Assembly: GCF_027579695.1 (NCBI RefSeq)
Contig: NC_083587.1
Coordinates: forward strand, 56,249,738-56,313,737
Reading direction: 5' to 3'
Origin: Neoarius graeffei
Lineage: Eukaryota; Chordata; Actinopteri; Siluriformes; Ariidae
DNA: 64,000 bases
The position numbers were made by a program, and so were the translations under genes. The notes under the pieces are model-generated. The model was not told the DNA's origin and ran no database searches. It worked only from the letters and a program-made list of their open reading frames with translations. This document shows positions 32,628 through 43,301 of the stretch, one piece after another; the stretch's first letter is position 1, and each line of letters opens with the position of its first letter.

Positions 32628-34231
32628 CAACCCCGATTCCAAAAAAGTTGGGACAAAGTACAAATTGTAAATAAAAACGGAATGCAATAATTTACAAATC
32701 TCAAAAACTGATATTGTATTCACAATAGAACATAGACAACATATCAAATGTCGAAAGTGAGACATTTTGAAATCTCATGCCAAATATTGGCTCATTTGAA
32801 ATTTTATGACAGCAACACATCTCAAAGTTGGGACAGGGGCAATAAGAGGCTGGAAAAGTTAAAGGTACAAAAAAGGAACAGCTGGAGGACCAAATTGCAA
32901 CTCATTAGGTCAATTGGCAATAGGTCATTAACATGACTGGGTATAAAAAGAGCATCTTGGAGTGGCAGCGGCTCTCAGAAGTAAAGATGGGAAGAGGATC
33001 ACCAATCCGCCTAATTCTGCGCCGACAAATAGTGGAGCAATATCAGAAAGGAGTTCGACAGTGTAAAATTGCAAAGAGTTTGAACATATCATCATCTCCA
33101 GTGCATAATATCATCAAAAGATTCAGAGAATCTGGAAGAATGTCTGTGCGTAAGGGTCAAGGCCGGAAAACCATACTGGGTGCCCGTGATCTTCGGGCCC
33201 TTAGACGGCACTACATCACATACAGGCATGCTTCTGTATTGGAAATCACAAAATGGGCTCAGGAATATTTCCAGAGAACATTATCTGTGAACACAATTCA
33301 CCGTGCCATCCGCCGTTGCCAGCTAAAACTCTATAGTTCAAAGAAGAAGCCGTATCTAAACATGATCCAGAAGCGCAGACGTCTTCTCTGGGCCAAGGCT
33401 CATTTAAAATGGACTGTGGCAAAGTGGAAAACTGTTCTGTGGTCAGACGAATCAAAATTTGAAGTTCTTTATGGAAATCAGGGATGCTGTATCATTCGGA
33501 CTAAAGAGGAGAAGGACGACCGGAGTTGTTATCAGCGCTCAGTTCAGAAGCCTGCATCTCTGATGGTATGGGGTTGCATTAGTGCGTGTGGCATGGGCAG
33601 CTTACACATCTGGAAAGACACCATCAATGCTGAAAGTTATATCCAGGTTCTAGAGCAACATATGCTCCCATCCAGACGACGTCTCTTTCAGGGAAGACCT
33701 TGCATTTTCCAACATGACAATGCCAAACCACATACTGCATCAATTACAGCATCATGGCTGCGTAGAAGAAGGGTCCGGGTACTGAACTGGCCAGCCTGCA
33801 GTCCAGATCTTTCACCCATAGAAAACATTTGGCGCATCATAAAATGGAAGATACGACAAAAAAGACCTAAGACAGTTGAACAGCTAGAATCCTACATTAG
33901 ACAAGAATGGGTTAACATTCCTATCCCTAAACTTGAGCAACTTGTCTCCTCAGTCCCCAGACGTTTACAGACTGTTGTAAAGAGAAAAGGGGATGTCTCA
34001 CAGTGGTAAACATGGCCTTGTCCCAACTTTTTTGAGATGTGTTGTTGTCATGAAATTTAAAATCACCCAATTTTTCTCTTTAAATGATACATTTTCTCAG
34101 TTTAAACATTTGATATGTCATCTATGTTCTGTTCTGTATAAAATATGGAATTTTGAAACTTCCACATCATTGCATTCCATTTTTATTTACAATTTGTACT
34201 TTGTCCCAACTTTTTTGGAATCGGGGTCGTG
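32628..34231 (+). mobile_element. Tc1/mariner transposon with intact transposase
   Basis: The left terminus caaccccgattccaaaaaag, preceded by TA (32626-32627), is mirrored on the right (ttttttggaatcggggtcg, followed by tgta). An inner copy of the same motif lies near 32817-32840 (acatctcaaagttgggacag) and, inverted, near 34019-34045, giving the IR/DR architecture with about 190 bp between repeats. The inner left copy lacks four A residues present in the others. The right boundary is uncertain by 2-3 bp. Confidence 0.93.
32933..34009 (+). CDS. Tc1-like transposase, complete open reading frame
   Basis: 358 codons without interruption; an alternative start at ATG 32987 ([20 protein letters not shown]) gives 340 residues, the usual Tc1 length, and is my preferred start. 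Order: paired-like helix-turn-helix pair ([40 protein letters not shown]), a basic nuclear-targeting region, then a DDE core. The catalytic residues are all present: D in [13 protein letters not shown] in [14 protein letters not shown] in [13 protein letters not shown]. The GC-rich linker common to the family is altered ([18 protein letters not shown]). The C-terminus [10 protein letters not shown] is normal. It should bind the terminal repeats and cut/paste at TA. It is the best-preserved transposase here and may be recently active; enzymatic competence is inferred. Confidence 0.93.
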   Translation: MTGYKKSILEWQRLSEVKMGRGSPIRLILRRQIVEQYQKGVRQCKIAKSLNISSSPVHNIIKRFRESGRMSVRKGQGRKTILGARDLRALRRHYITYRHASVLEITKWAQEYFQRTLSVNTIHRAIRRCQLKLYSSKKKPYLNMIQKRRRLLWAKAHLKWTVAKWKTVLWSDESKFEVLYGNQGCCIIRTKEEKDDRSCYQRSVQKPASLMVWGCISACGMGSLHIWKDTINAESYIQVLEQHMLPSRRRLFQGRPCIFQHDNAKPHTASITASWLRRRRVRVLNWPACSPDLSPIENIWRIIKWKIRQKRPKTVEQLESYIRQEWVNIPIPKLEQLVSSVPRRLQTVVKRKGDVSQW

Positions 34232-34790
34232 TATGTGAAAGCTCTGTGGCTCTACCTTGATCCAGCTTCGAGTTACGAGTGTTCGAAATTTGCAGTAACA
34301 TGTCAAACCAAGGCAAACTGCCACTTATCTCAATTCAGTGATTCTGCAGTTTGCCTTCGCACGGCAGCACTGTTGTCCGAGACACATTTGTATTCACGCT
34401 ACAAACGTGATATGACCATATGCATCCCAGACCACCTGCGTCTTCGAGACCCTGTTCACACCTGTACTGAGCGCTGACCTCTAACGATCTGTGCCGAGTT
34501 TCCCAAAAGCATCGTAGCACAAAGATCATCGTTAATTGGTAGAGCGAGCAGCACAATGAACACACTCTCTCCTAGTTAAGATGTTCTTAGTGTTAAGAGG
34601 CTTTTGGGAAACCCACCACTGATGACCCAAGACGCAGGTTGTGAACGTGACCTGAATGATTTGACGAGGATGAAAATGATATGAATTATATTATATTCTC
34701 TGGTCTTCACGCTTCACTAGATCTCAACCCCGTTTTGAATAGATTTAGAAACGATGTGTTCGACTGCACTAATTTTCTTCCTGAGAAAAG
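34232..34790. other. Spacer containing a small MITE
   Basis: Outside the 117-bp MITE at 34497-34613 no gene or RNA is visible. Confidence 0.4.
34497..34613. mobile_element. Short MITE with gtttcccaaaagc ends
   Basis: Left gagtttcccaaaagcatcgt and right, inverted, ggtttcccaaaagcctctta bracket about 117 bp. It is a common fish miniature element; superfamily unassigned. Confidence 0.65.
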
Positions 34791-35378
34791 CCTTTCTATT
34801 TGGCAGACCCTTTTGCTGTTGGAACAGAAATACCCCACGAAGCATGCAGATTTGTAACACTGGTTAGGAAGACACAGCTCAGGGCATGGTTGATTGTTCT
34901 CCTGAAGGTTCAGAAGGTTGTGAGCTCACATACCAGCATTGCCAAGCTGCCGCTCTTGTGCAAGGCTCTTAACCTGCATTAAGAAAATTGGACTGCGTTC
35001 TTCCTGGATTTCAGCAAGGTCACTGCTGGCACACGGAAAAATAATATATTGGTCAAATGCTATGGTAACATTAAAGATGCGTATGCTTCAAAAATCGGTC
35101 CACCTCTTTCAAATTTGGACCATAATACGATACGACTTATCCCAACTTTTAAATCTGCTCTAAAAAGGAGCAAACCACTTATAAAGACCGTCAGTGTGTG
35201 GCAGGAGGGTAACAAAGAAGAGTTAAATGGTTGTTTCCTGGCCACAGACTGGAATGTCTTTTATGGGGACAATAACATTGATAATATTGCTGAGGCTATC
35301 ACAAGGTATATTCATTTTTGCGTCGATATCGTGGTGGCAAAAAAGACTGTTAAGATATACCCAAACAGTAAGGACTAT

Positions 35379-35758
35379 CTCTCTCTCTCTCTCTCTCATT
35401 ATCTCTAGCCGCTTTATCCTGTTCTACAGGGTCGCAGGCAAGCTGGAGCCTATCCCAGCTGACTACAGGCGAAAGGCGGGGTACACCCTGGACAAGTCGC
35501 CAGGTCATCACAGGGCTGACACATAGACACAGACAACCATTCACATTCACACCTACGGTCAATTTAGAGTCACCAGTTAACCTAACCTGCATGTCTTTGG
35601 ACTGTGGGGGAAACCGGAGCACCCGGAGGAAACCCACGCGGACACGGGGAGAACATGCAAACTCCGCACAGAAAGGCCCTCGCCAGCCACGGGGCTCGAA
35701 CCCGGACCTTCTTGCTGTGAGGCGACAGCGCTAACCACTACACCACCGTGCTGCCCTC
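35379..35758 (-). mobile_element. V-SINE with 11-bp target duplication and (CT)n tail
   Basis: Reverse-oriented, full length. Target duplications gtaaggactat lie at 35368-35378 and 35759-35769, inside the LINE linker. The 3' end carries a (ct)n run (35378-35397) in place of the usual gagat units. Confidence 0.93.
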
Positions 35759-36568
35759 GTAAGGACTATGTTACTCCCGAAATCAAACAGTGCATTCGAT
35801 GAAAGAAACAGGTCTTCAAGAATAACAACACTATAGAACTCAAGGCCATTCAAAAGGACCTTAGGGGGAATATAAGGGAGGCGCGAGAGCAGCACAGCCT
35901 GCGTGTGAGGGAAGCCCTCTCAAATAAGAACTCTAAACAGCTTTGGGATGCAGTTAAAGATAGGACCAACCTAAACTCTAATAAAGGGGGAGTACTGCAT
36001 GTTCTGAATGAATTAGAAAAAGCAAATGAGTTAAATGATTTTTATAGGCGGTTTGACTGTGCTGCAAAGGGGGTGCTGGAAGAATACAACAGTGGATTGA
36101 GTACAATATCATGTGATCTATCTAGCAGAATTGTAATTAACCCAGAAGCTGTGGCCAGGGTATTTGGAGGGTTGCACACACAAAAGGCCATTGGGCCAGA
36201 TGGTATTTCTGCCTTACTCCTTAAAACATTTGCCAGTGAGTTAGCTCCAGCTTGGAGCCCTTTATTTCAACTATGGGCGGCACGGTGGTGTAGTGGTTAG
36301 CACGGTCACCTCACAACAAGAAGGTTCCGGGTTTGAACCCAGCGGCCGGCGAGTTTGCAAGGCAAGTTTATTTATATAGCACATTTCATACACAGTGGCA
36401 GTTCAATGTGCTTTACAGAAGTAAAAGCAGAACAGTGAACAATAGAAAATAAAATTACATAAAATAATTGGGGAAGAAAAATAATAAGAATTAAACAATA
36501 GTAGAAATAAAATAATAAAATGAAATAAAAGTTCAAAAAAGGAATCCGCCTCGAGATTAATTATTATT

Positions 36569-36965
36569 ATGGGTTTAACTCATAAAGCGCGCTCTTCCCG
36601 TGGCTCTTCCACGAGGATCACCAAAAATCGTCCCGCAGACAAAATCTACGAGGATCCAAATAAAATCGTCCCGCAGACAAAATCTACGAGGATCCAAATA
36701 AAATCGTCCCGCAGACAAAATCTACGAGGATCACCAAAAATCGTCCCGCAGACAAAATCTACGAGGATCCAAATAAAATCGTCCCGCAGACAAAATCTAC
36801 GAGGATCACCAAAAATCGTCCCGCAGACAAAATCTACAAGGATCACATAAAGCGCGCTCTTCCCGTGGCTCTTCCATGAGGATCACCAAAAATCGTCCCG
36901 CAGACACAATCTACGAGGATCACCAAATAAAATCGTCCCGCAGACAAAATCTACGAGGATCACAG
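36569..36965. repeat. Two-level minisatellite (37-39-bp units)
   Basis: Eight copies of a unit with cgtcccgcagac and aaaatctacgaggatc begin near 36629, 36667, 36705, 36742, 36780, 36817, 36894 and 36933. They end alternately in acc or caaat. A longer block, agcgcgctcttcccgtggct (36586; 36850), marks a higher-order duplication. Frames open on both strands (IKSSRRQNLRG; DFVCGTIFGDPRR) are periodic artefacts. Confidence 0.9.
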
Positions 36966-37059
36966 TAACAAAGAATTAAAGTAAAAGTAAAATCATTAAA
37001 ATCCAAGATTAAAAAGAAATTAAAATAAAGTAAAGTCATTAAAATCAAAATTAAAAGAA

Positions 37060-37866
37060 GAGCAATTCCAGCGTTATGGATGTGACATTTGGACTCAAAA
37101 TGGCAACAACTGACCTAGTTAATTTTTATTCCTTCCCAGTATTTTAAAATTTGTTGTATATTTTTAAGACCTCTCATATTGGAGAAGTCATGGGAAAAAA
37201 AGAATTCCCATAGTACATTTAGAACTCTAGAAAATGCCAAAAAAGACGTGTTATGGATGTGACGGAAAAAATACCCCATTTCCAGGGTGACTACACATAT
37301 TCACCAAACTCTGTGAAATTGCAAACATAATATCCAAATGCAGGCATGCATTTAATAAAGGAGTCTTAGCTGAAAATAAAAAAAGCCTTTGTTTAAAATA
37401 TTTTCTATTTCAAGCAGAATCTAGGAAGAAAAAATCAGCGTTATGGATGTGACATAATTCCGTTATGGATGTGACGCATCTGAAATAGACATGGCATATG
37501 TTTAGAAAATCAGCAATTTAACCACCATAACCCTTTGAAAAACTCTCTAAATATCAGCTAAAACTATCAAAGTTCTTAAATAATATTTAGGATGGCTATT
37601 GTTTTGCTGTTTTGTGGATTTTAGCATACATTTCTGTGGCTTGTGGCAATAATATAGAATTGTACATGATCAAAGTTGATTTTAGCTTGGGTTTTACATT
37701 ATAAGAAAGAAAGACTGACAGTGACATATTAGGTTGGTTACAAATTGGTTCAACTTATTCACATCTGTAAAATACAGGCCTAGGTGATATCTCTGGGAGT
37801 GGTTTTGATGTATTACATGTTGCTTTATTTTTGCATGGTGAGGTTGACATTTACATGGAATTGCCC
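37060..37866. mobile_element. 807-bp non-autonomous element with GCAATTCCA ends, copy 2
   Basis: Flanked by agaa at 37056-37059 and 37867-37870. Ends gagcaattcca / tggaattgccc. Four gttatggatgtgac motifs lie at 37073, 37250, 37440 and 37462. It is the counterpart of 30322-31131 in an unrelated host repeat, which defines it as an independent mobile unit with 4-bp duplications. Confidence 0.85.
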
Positions 37867-39883
37867 AGAAATTATGTGAAAGGAAATTAATTACTTAGGT
37901 AAAAATTAATCAAGTGAAAGCATCTGAAAACAGCTTTGTCTTGAGCCTGGATTTAAAACTAACAGCAGTAGGAGCATTTTTGATATCATCTGGAAGTTGG
38001 TTCCAAAGCTTAGCAGCATAGCAACTAAAGGCTGCTTCACCACACTTCGTTTTGACAGCTGGTATTACTAGCAAGTTTTTCTCCTGTGATCTTAGAGACC
38101 TAGTTGGTGCATATAATTGAAACATATCCAATAGGTAGCTTTGCATGTTCTCCCCGTGTCTGCATGGGTTTCCTCCGGGTGCTCCAGTTTCCCCCACAGT
38201 CCAAAGATATGCAGTTAGGTTGACGTGAGGTGCCCTTGAGCAAGGTACTGAACCCCTGGCTGCCCACTGCTCTGGATGTGTGCGTGTGTTCGCTGCTTCA
38301 GATGGGTTAAATGCAGAGGATGAATTTCACTGTGCTTGAAGTGTGCATGTGACAAAGAGTTCTTCTTCTTCAACTTTCTGTTGATGCGCAGTATTCCTAA
38401 AGATTGGAAGAGAGCCATTATTATTCCTGTACCCAAGAAACCTTGCCCAAAGGATAACAATGATTTTAGACCTGTTGCCCTAACGTCCATAGTAATGAAG
38501 GCTTTTGGGCGTATAATAGTAGGAAACCTAAAACAAGAGGTGCAGCATCTCTTGGATCCTTATCAGTTTGCCTACCAGAATAGCAGAGGCACTGATGATG
38601 CTTTAAACACCACAACACATTTGATCTTAAAACATCTTGAAAGCTCCCAAGGCCTATGCTAGACTGCCGTTCATGGATTTTAGTTCTGCTTTCAATACGA
38701 TTTTACCCCAGATTCTCTTCAGGAAGCTGGAGTAGATGGAGGTGAACCCCTATTTAATCAAGTGGTATAGGCAGCAACAAGTGAAAGTTAATTCCACCCT
38801 GTCTCACTCACAGGAACTAGATATTGGGGCTCCTCAGGGGTGCGTAAGTTCTCCCATCCTCTTTACATTATATACAAATGACTGTAAGAGTCAACACATC
38901 ATCATTAAGTTTTCAGATGATACAGGTTTACTGAGCCTTCTGTCAGCACAGGCAGACCCTAGGGGGTATCACATAGAGGTCCAGGATATAGTGCTGTGGT
39001 GTGAGGACCACAACCTCATTTTGAATGTGGATACAATGAAAGAGATGGTCTTTGACCCCAGGGGTGTAAGGGATTATAGTCCAGTGCTTATTAATGGACA
39101 GGGAGTCCAACATCAACTCATGTGGAGTCTGTTTGCTCAAAGATCTGTCAAAGGCTGCACTTTTTACGGAGACTCCGGGTCCATGGTGTTGATAAAAGCA
39201 TCATGCTTTTGTTTTATAGAGTAACTATTGAATCTGTCATCTGCTACGGCATCACAACATGGTTTGGAAGCTTGACTGTAAAAGTCAGAACACAGCTCCC
39301 GACTCTTGTCAAGAGGGCAGGGAAAATAATGGGCATAGAGCTCTCATGCTCTTTACAAGAAATTTTTGAGGAGGCAGGGCCTCAAGATTGCTACTGACCC
39401 AACCCATGTTTTAAATAATGAGTTTGAGCTGATGCCCTCTGGTAGGAGGTATAGGCTGCCAACATGCAAGCTAAACAGATACAAATTTTCATTAGTACCT
39501 ACGTCCATGGGCGGCACGGTGGTGTAGTGGTTAGCGCTGTCGCCTCACAGCAAGAAGGTCCGGGTTCGAGCCCCGTGGCCGGCGAGGGCCTTTCTGTGCG
39601 GAGTTTGCATGTTGTCCGCGTGGGTTTCCTCCGGGTGCTCCGGTTTCCCCCACAGTCCAAAGACATGCAGGTTAGGTTAACTGGTGACTCTAAATTGACC
39701 GTAGGTGTGAATGTGAGTGGTTGTCTGTGTCTATGTGTCAGCCCTGTGATGACCTGGCGACTTGTCCAGGGTGTACCCCGCCTTTCGCCCGTAGTCAGCT
39801 GGGATAGGCTCCAGCTTGCCTGCGACCCTGTAGAACAGGATAAAGCGGCTACAGATAATGAGATGAGATGAAAGACCTACCTA

Positions 39884-41139
39884 CACTACCGTTCAAAAGT
39901 TTGGGGTCACTTTGAAATTTCCTTATGAAAGAAAAGCACTGTTCTTTTCAATGAAGATCACTTTAAACTAATCAGAAATCCACTCTATACATTGCTAATG
40001 TGGTAAATGACTATTCTAGCTGCAAATGTCTGGTTTTTGGTGCAATATCTCCATAGGTGTATAGAGGCCCATTTCCAGCAACTCTCACTCCAGTGTTCTA
40101 ATGGTACAATGTGTTTGCTCATTGCCTCAGAAGGCTAATGGATGATTAGAAAACCCTTGTACAATCATGTTAGCACAGCTGAAAACAGTTGAGCTCTTTA
40201 GAGAAGCTATAAAACTGACCTTCCTTTGAGCAGATTGAGGTGGGGTTTACATTAGACCGTATCAGCGGATCATCAGATTAATGTTTTTAAAAACGATTAG
40301 CGTGCACACAGCAACGCCATTACATGAATACGCTAATCACATGACTAATTCGGCACGTAAGTTGAAACGTGTCAGTGCGGCTCATCGCTTCCTCCTCAGC
40401 GGCTGCGCTCCAAATCACTCCGCCCTGAACAGCGAGTGCCCTCTGGAGGGTGCGCACTCCGGCCCTGCGCAGCTCACAGAGCGCGCGAGTGAAGCGCACG
40501 AGCAGTGATTCGGGACTGAGCCGCTGTGTGTGTGATTCCAGTGCATATCGGGCAGCATGCGCAAGTCACTTACCACTTGCAAGTGGAAGGATGGCAAGCC
40601 TAAAGACAATCATAACTACACAATGGGCAGTATTTGCAGTATTTTCATACTTTTATACTCTTTAATGAAAGGTGATACAAGGCGGAAGTCCGCGCCATTT
40701 TTCAGCAGTCACGTCACATGACCAACGCCAGCGAATCAGGAAGGTGGATGTCACAGTGACGTTGTCCAATGACGACACCAGCTAGAGCTCAGCACAGCGT
40801 ATCTGCGTATCCTCAATGTTTACACAGCACCGGAGCTGACACGATCTGGATTGAATACGTGGACCCTGGCGGATTCCCGTTTCCCGGCGTTTCCAGGCGT
40901 TTTAATGTAAACGGACAGTGCATCCGCAAAGAAAACGAGACAGATACGGTCTAATGTAAACTTGGCCTGAGTTTCTGGAGCATCACATTTGTGGGGTCGA
41001 TTAAATGCTCAAAATGGCCAGAAAAATGTCTCGACTATATTTTCTATTCATTTTACAACTTATGGTGGTAAATAAAAGTGTGACTTTTCATGGAAAACAC
41101 AAAATTGTCTGGGTGACCCCAAACTTTTGAACGGTAGTG
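39884..41139. mobile_element. Mariner-type MITE with TA duplication, split by another element
   Basis: Flanked by TA (39882-39883; 41140-41141). Termini cactaccgttcaaaagtttg and its inverse are the well-known fish repeat with ggggtcac next to them. The interior is non-coding; 40240-40967 is foreign. Confidence 0.9.
40240..40967. mobile_element. DNA element with gtttacattagaccgtatc ends
   Basis: The left end gtggggtttacattagacc and right, inverted, ggccaagtttacattagacc are terminal repeats. The flanking tgag (40236-40239; 40968-40971) restores the host MITE when collapsed, so a 4-bp duplication is likely. The interior is GC-rich (40360-40560) and carries no recognisable protein. Superfamily not assigned. 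Confidence 0.78.
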
Positions 41140-41535
41140 TACTGTACAGTACGTCCATCAAATTAATTAATAAGAGATGACAGGAGTAGTTGCAAGGTTT
41201 GAAGTAAGGTAATGGTGCAATCGGCTAATCTCTGTGTAGGAATATGATGACGTATGTTCCTGATAGAGGGCTGTGCAATTTTAGGGCAGTGGTGTAGTAA
41301 TTGTGTATTTATTATAGGATGCGTTTTTGTGGCGTGTGTGTTTTGGGGGGCGGCTGTGCGAAGACTGCCATTAGGCAGTAAGTAGGACTGTATGTTCGAT
41401 GATGTTTTTTGTTGGCGTCTTTTTTGACGTGTATGCTATGTGTGACGCCAGTGCTCTTGTATACTCAAGACATAACTTAAACCCTGAATTGTTTGGATGC
41501 TTTGGATAAAAACATCAGCCAAATAAGGTAAAATG

Positions 41536-42125
41536 AGTGTAAACTCTCGGCAGCATCGTTATACTAACAAGATTTAACAGCTTTCACAAAAAAAAAAAAA
41601 GAAGCAGAAAAGCACAATGTTATAAGAGTCCAGTTTAAATCTGGCTTGTTTGAATTGTACTGCAGTAGTTCGTCAGTTTTTTGAGTGAACGGTACAGTTC
41701 CAAACACGTATCGAATTTCTATCTTGGCCCAAACACCTTAGTAAGATATTTTATGTTGTTTTTCCCCCCTTTAATTTGTCACCTATCTGTCACATTTTGT
41801 ACAATAAAAAAAAAACCGCACCAATACGACTTTGGTTGAACGTTAGACGTAGTTAAAAGATACCGAAAGCTCTTAGTTAGCTTTGTGTGTGTTTAAGACA
41901 GCAATATAAAATGTGCTTAACTAGTTAGACTGCATTTATTTGCTGGGCAAAACCTATTTAAAGCAGAACAGAGATTGTTTTCATCCATGCCATTCATTTC
42001 TGAAGTCAGTATCGCGTCTGTTGGAGAACTTGAAATTTTATGTCATTACACTATCGTTAAAGCATTGCTTTTGTACAACAGACCACTGCATGTAGCCGTT
42101 TCTCAGTGTTAAAAATCAACATACG
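41536..42125. other. No recognisable gene
   Basis: AT-rich with A-tracts at 41588-41600 and 41807-41815. Nothing else is visible. Confidence 0.4.
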
Positions 42126-42900
42126 CGATGGTCAAAAGTATGTGGACACCTGACCATTATACCCATATGTGGCTTTGCAGCAAACCTAGAAGCACTCAGT
42201 TGTACAAGATGCCTGTCTTTGTACGCTCCGGGTAGCGCCCCTGTGCGCAAAGCAGTCTCATCTCATCATCTCTAGCCGCTTTATCCTTCTACAGGGTCGC
42301 AGGCAAGCTGGAGCCTATCCCAGCTGACTACGGGCGAAAGGCGGGGTACACCCTGGACAAGTCGCCAGGTCATCACAGGGCTGACACATAGACACAGACA
42401 ACCATTCACACTCACACCTACGGTCAATTTAGAGTCACCAGTTAACCTAACCTGCATGTCTTTGGACTGTGGGGGAAACCGGAGCACCCGGAGGAAACCC
42501 ACGCGGACACGGGGAGAACATGCAAACTCCGCACAGAAAGGCCCTCGCCGGCCCCGGGGCTCGAACCCAGGACCTTCTTGCTGTGAGGCGACAGCGCTAA
42601 CCACTACACCACCGTGCCACCCCTGCACAAAGCAGTATCCATGACAATATGATTTGTCAAGGCTGTAGTGAAGCACTTAAGTGGCCTCCGGAGCCCTGAT
42701 CTTATCCTTATGGAAACACTTTTGGGATGTATTGAAATGCCGACTGTGTGCCAGGCCTCCTTGCTCGAGTTCACTAATGCCCTTGTGATCGACTGGGCAA
42801 ATCCCCACAGCTACGCTCCAAAATCTGAAAAGCCTTCCCAGAAGAGTCGAGGTGATTTATAACAGTAAAGGGGGATTAAATCTGGAATGAAATGTTCAAA
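42126..42900 (+). mobile_element. Tc1-related DNA repeat, split by a V-SINE and truncated
   Basis: Left part 42126-42256 (gtcaaaagtatgtggacacc; acccatatgtggc). Right part 42637-42900 retains decayed transposase C-terminal wording: a GPPEP...LIL..TLLGCIEMPTVCQAS-like frame where the family has SPDLNP-type sequence; then aatccccacagctacgctcc and gaaaagccttcccagaagag. The right terminus is lost at a junction with a Crypton-like fragment (42890-42985). Confidence 0.7.
42257..42623 (-). mobile_element. V-SINE with 13-bp target duplication
   Basis: Reverse-oriented, nearly full length. Target duplications tgcgcaaagcagt (42244-42256) and tgcacaaagcagt (42624-42636) differ at one base. Confidence 0.93.
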
Positions 42901-43301
42901 AATTCTATCTAGTATATTGTGATACATACAGGACACTTTTTCGATGAAATAAAAACATGTGTTCTATTCCTTTCTATATAGAATAGTTAGGGTTTTTTTT
43001 TTCTCTTTTTTATCAGACATCTAATTTTTGGGTTTGTTTACCTGACATGTTTCGACGTACAACTTCCGTCTTCCTCAGAGTGTCACCGGATGTTAATTGG
43101 TGACGCATCTTTTATCAGCTGCTGTTTCTGAAGGTGTGGCCTTCCTGTCTGGTTTGACAGGTCGGTCACGCCTTATACTGTCTGTTCGTCCCCTGCAAGA
43201 TGTCACTCCAGGTATGGGAGAGCATGTATGCTCCCTTCTGTATCTTCTGTATGCACAGAAGATAACAAACATCAGCGCTGGATCAGGGAGGCCATAGAGA
43301 A

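Larger units (their letters stand above)
36358..38140 (-). mobile_element. Reverse-oriented retro-repeat containing a minisatellite and a small element
   Basis: The left end caaggcaagtttatttatat (agcacatttcatacac) and the right part 37905-38125 (gctttgtcttgagcctggat; ggttccaaagcttagcagca) are a widespread fish LINE-type 3' region read backwards. Its - strand frame gives SRLKTKLFSDAF and LLVIPAVKTKCGEAAFS. A 6-bp tttgca at both edges (36354; 38143) may be its target duplication. Confidence 0.65.
36275..38361 (+). mobile_element. V-SINE (second tail type) split by a reverse retro-repeat
   Basis: The head is at 36275-36352 (tggtgtagtggttagcacgg; gggtttgaacccagcgg). The core and tail are at 38141-38361 (tttgcatgttctccccgtgt; gctgcccactgctctgga; gaatttcactgtgcttgaag). 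The part in between is foreign. The flanks tttcaactat (36265-36274) and cttcaacttt (about 38367) are a probable imperfect target duplication within the LINE. Confidence 0.8.
39509..41149 (+). mobile_element. V-SINE split near its 3' end by a mariner-type MITE
   Basis: The body at 39509-39881 is full length. A MITE occupies 39884-41139, and the last SINE bases follow. Target duplications tacgtccat lie at 39500-39508 and 41150-41158, in the LINE 3' region. Confidence 0.82.
34790..41535 (+). pseudogene. Decayed L2-like LINE broken by nested insertions
   Basis: Four surviving blocks on the + strand. 34790-35367: end of the endonuclease (YGNIKDAYASKIGPPLSNLD, where the usual SDH is LDH) and linker. 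35770-36265: linker and first reverse-transcriptase block (NSKQLWDAVKDRTNL, KAIGPDGISALLLKTFASEL). 38385-39500: rest of the reverse transcriptase (DWKRAIIIPVPKKP, DPYQFAYQNSRGTDDAL, FMDFSSAFNTILP, GAPQGCVSSPILFTLYTND, and FSDD in place of FADD). 41150-41535: 3' untranslated region ending gctttggataaaaacatcag. Numerous stops and frameshifts. The protein family differs from the 14255 LINE. It hosts V-SINEs, a MITE pair and a retro-repeat, making it the oldest layer here. Confidence 0.85.

Noticed and set aside
35349-35637. Possible coding exon between LINE pieces
   Set aside because: It is entirely the reverse V-SINE bounded by gtaaggactat duplications.
36569-36965. CRISPR-like regular array (short repeats with alternating spacers)
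   Set aside because: The spacers are not unique; they alternate between two endings, and the context is eukaryotic repeat DNA without cas genes.
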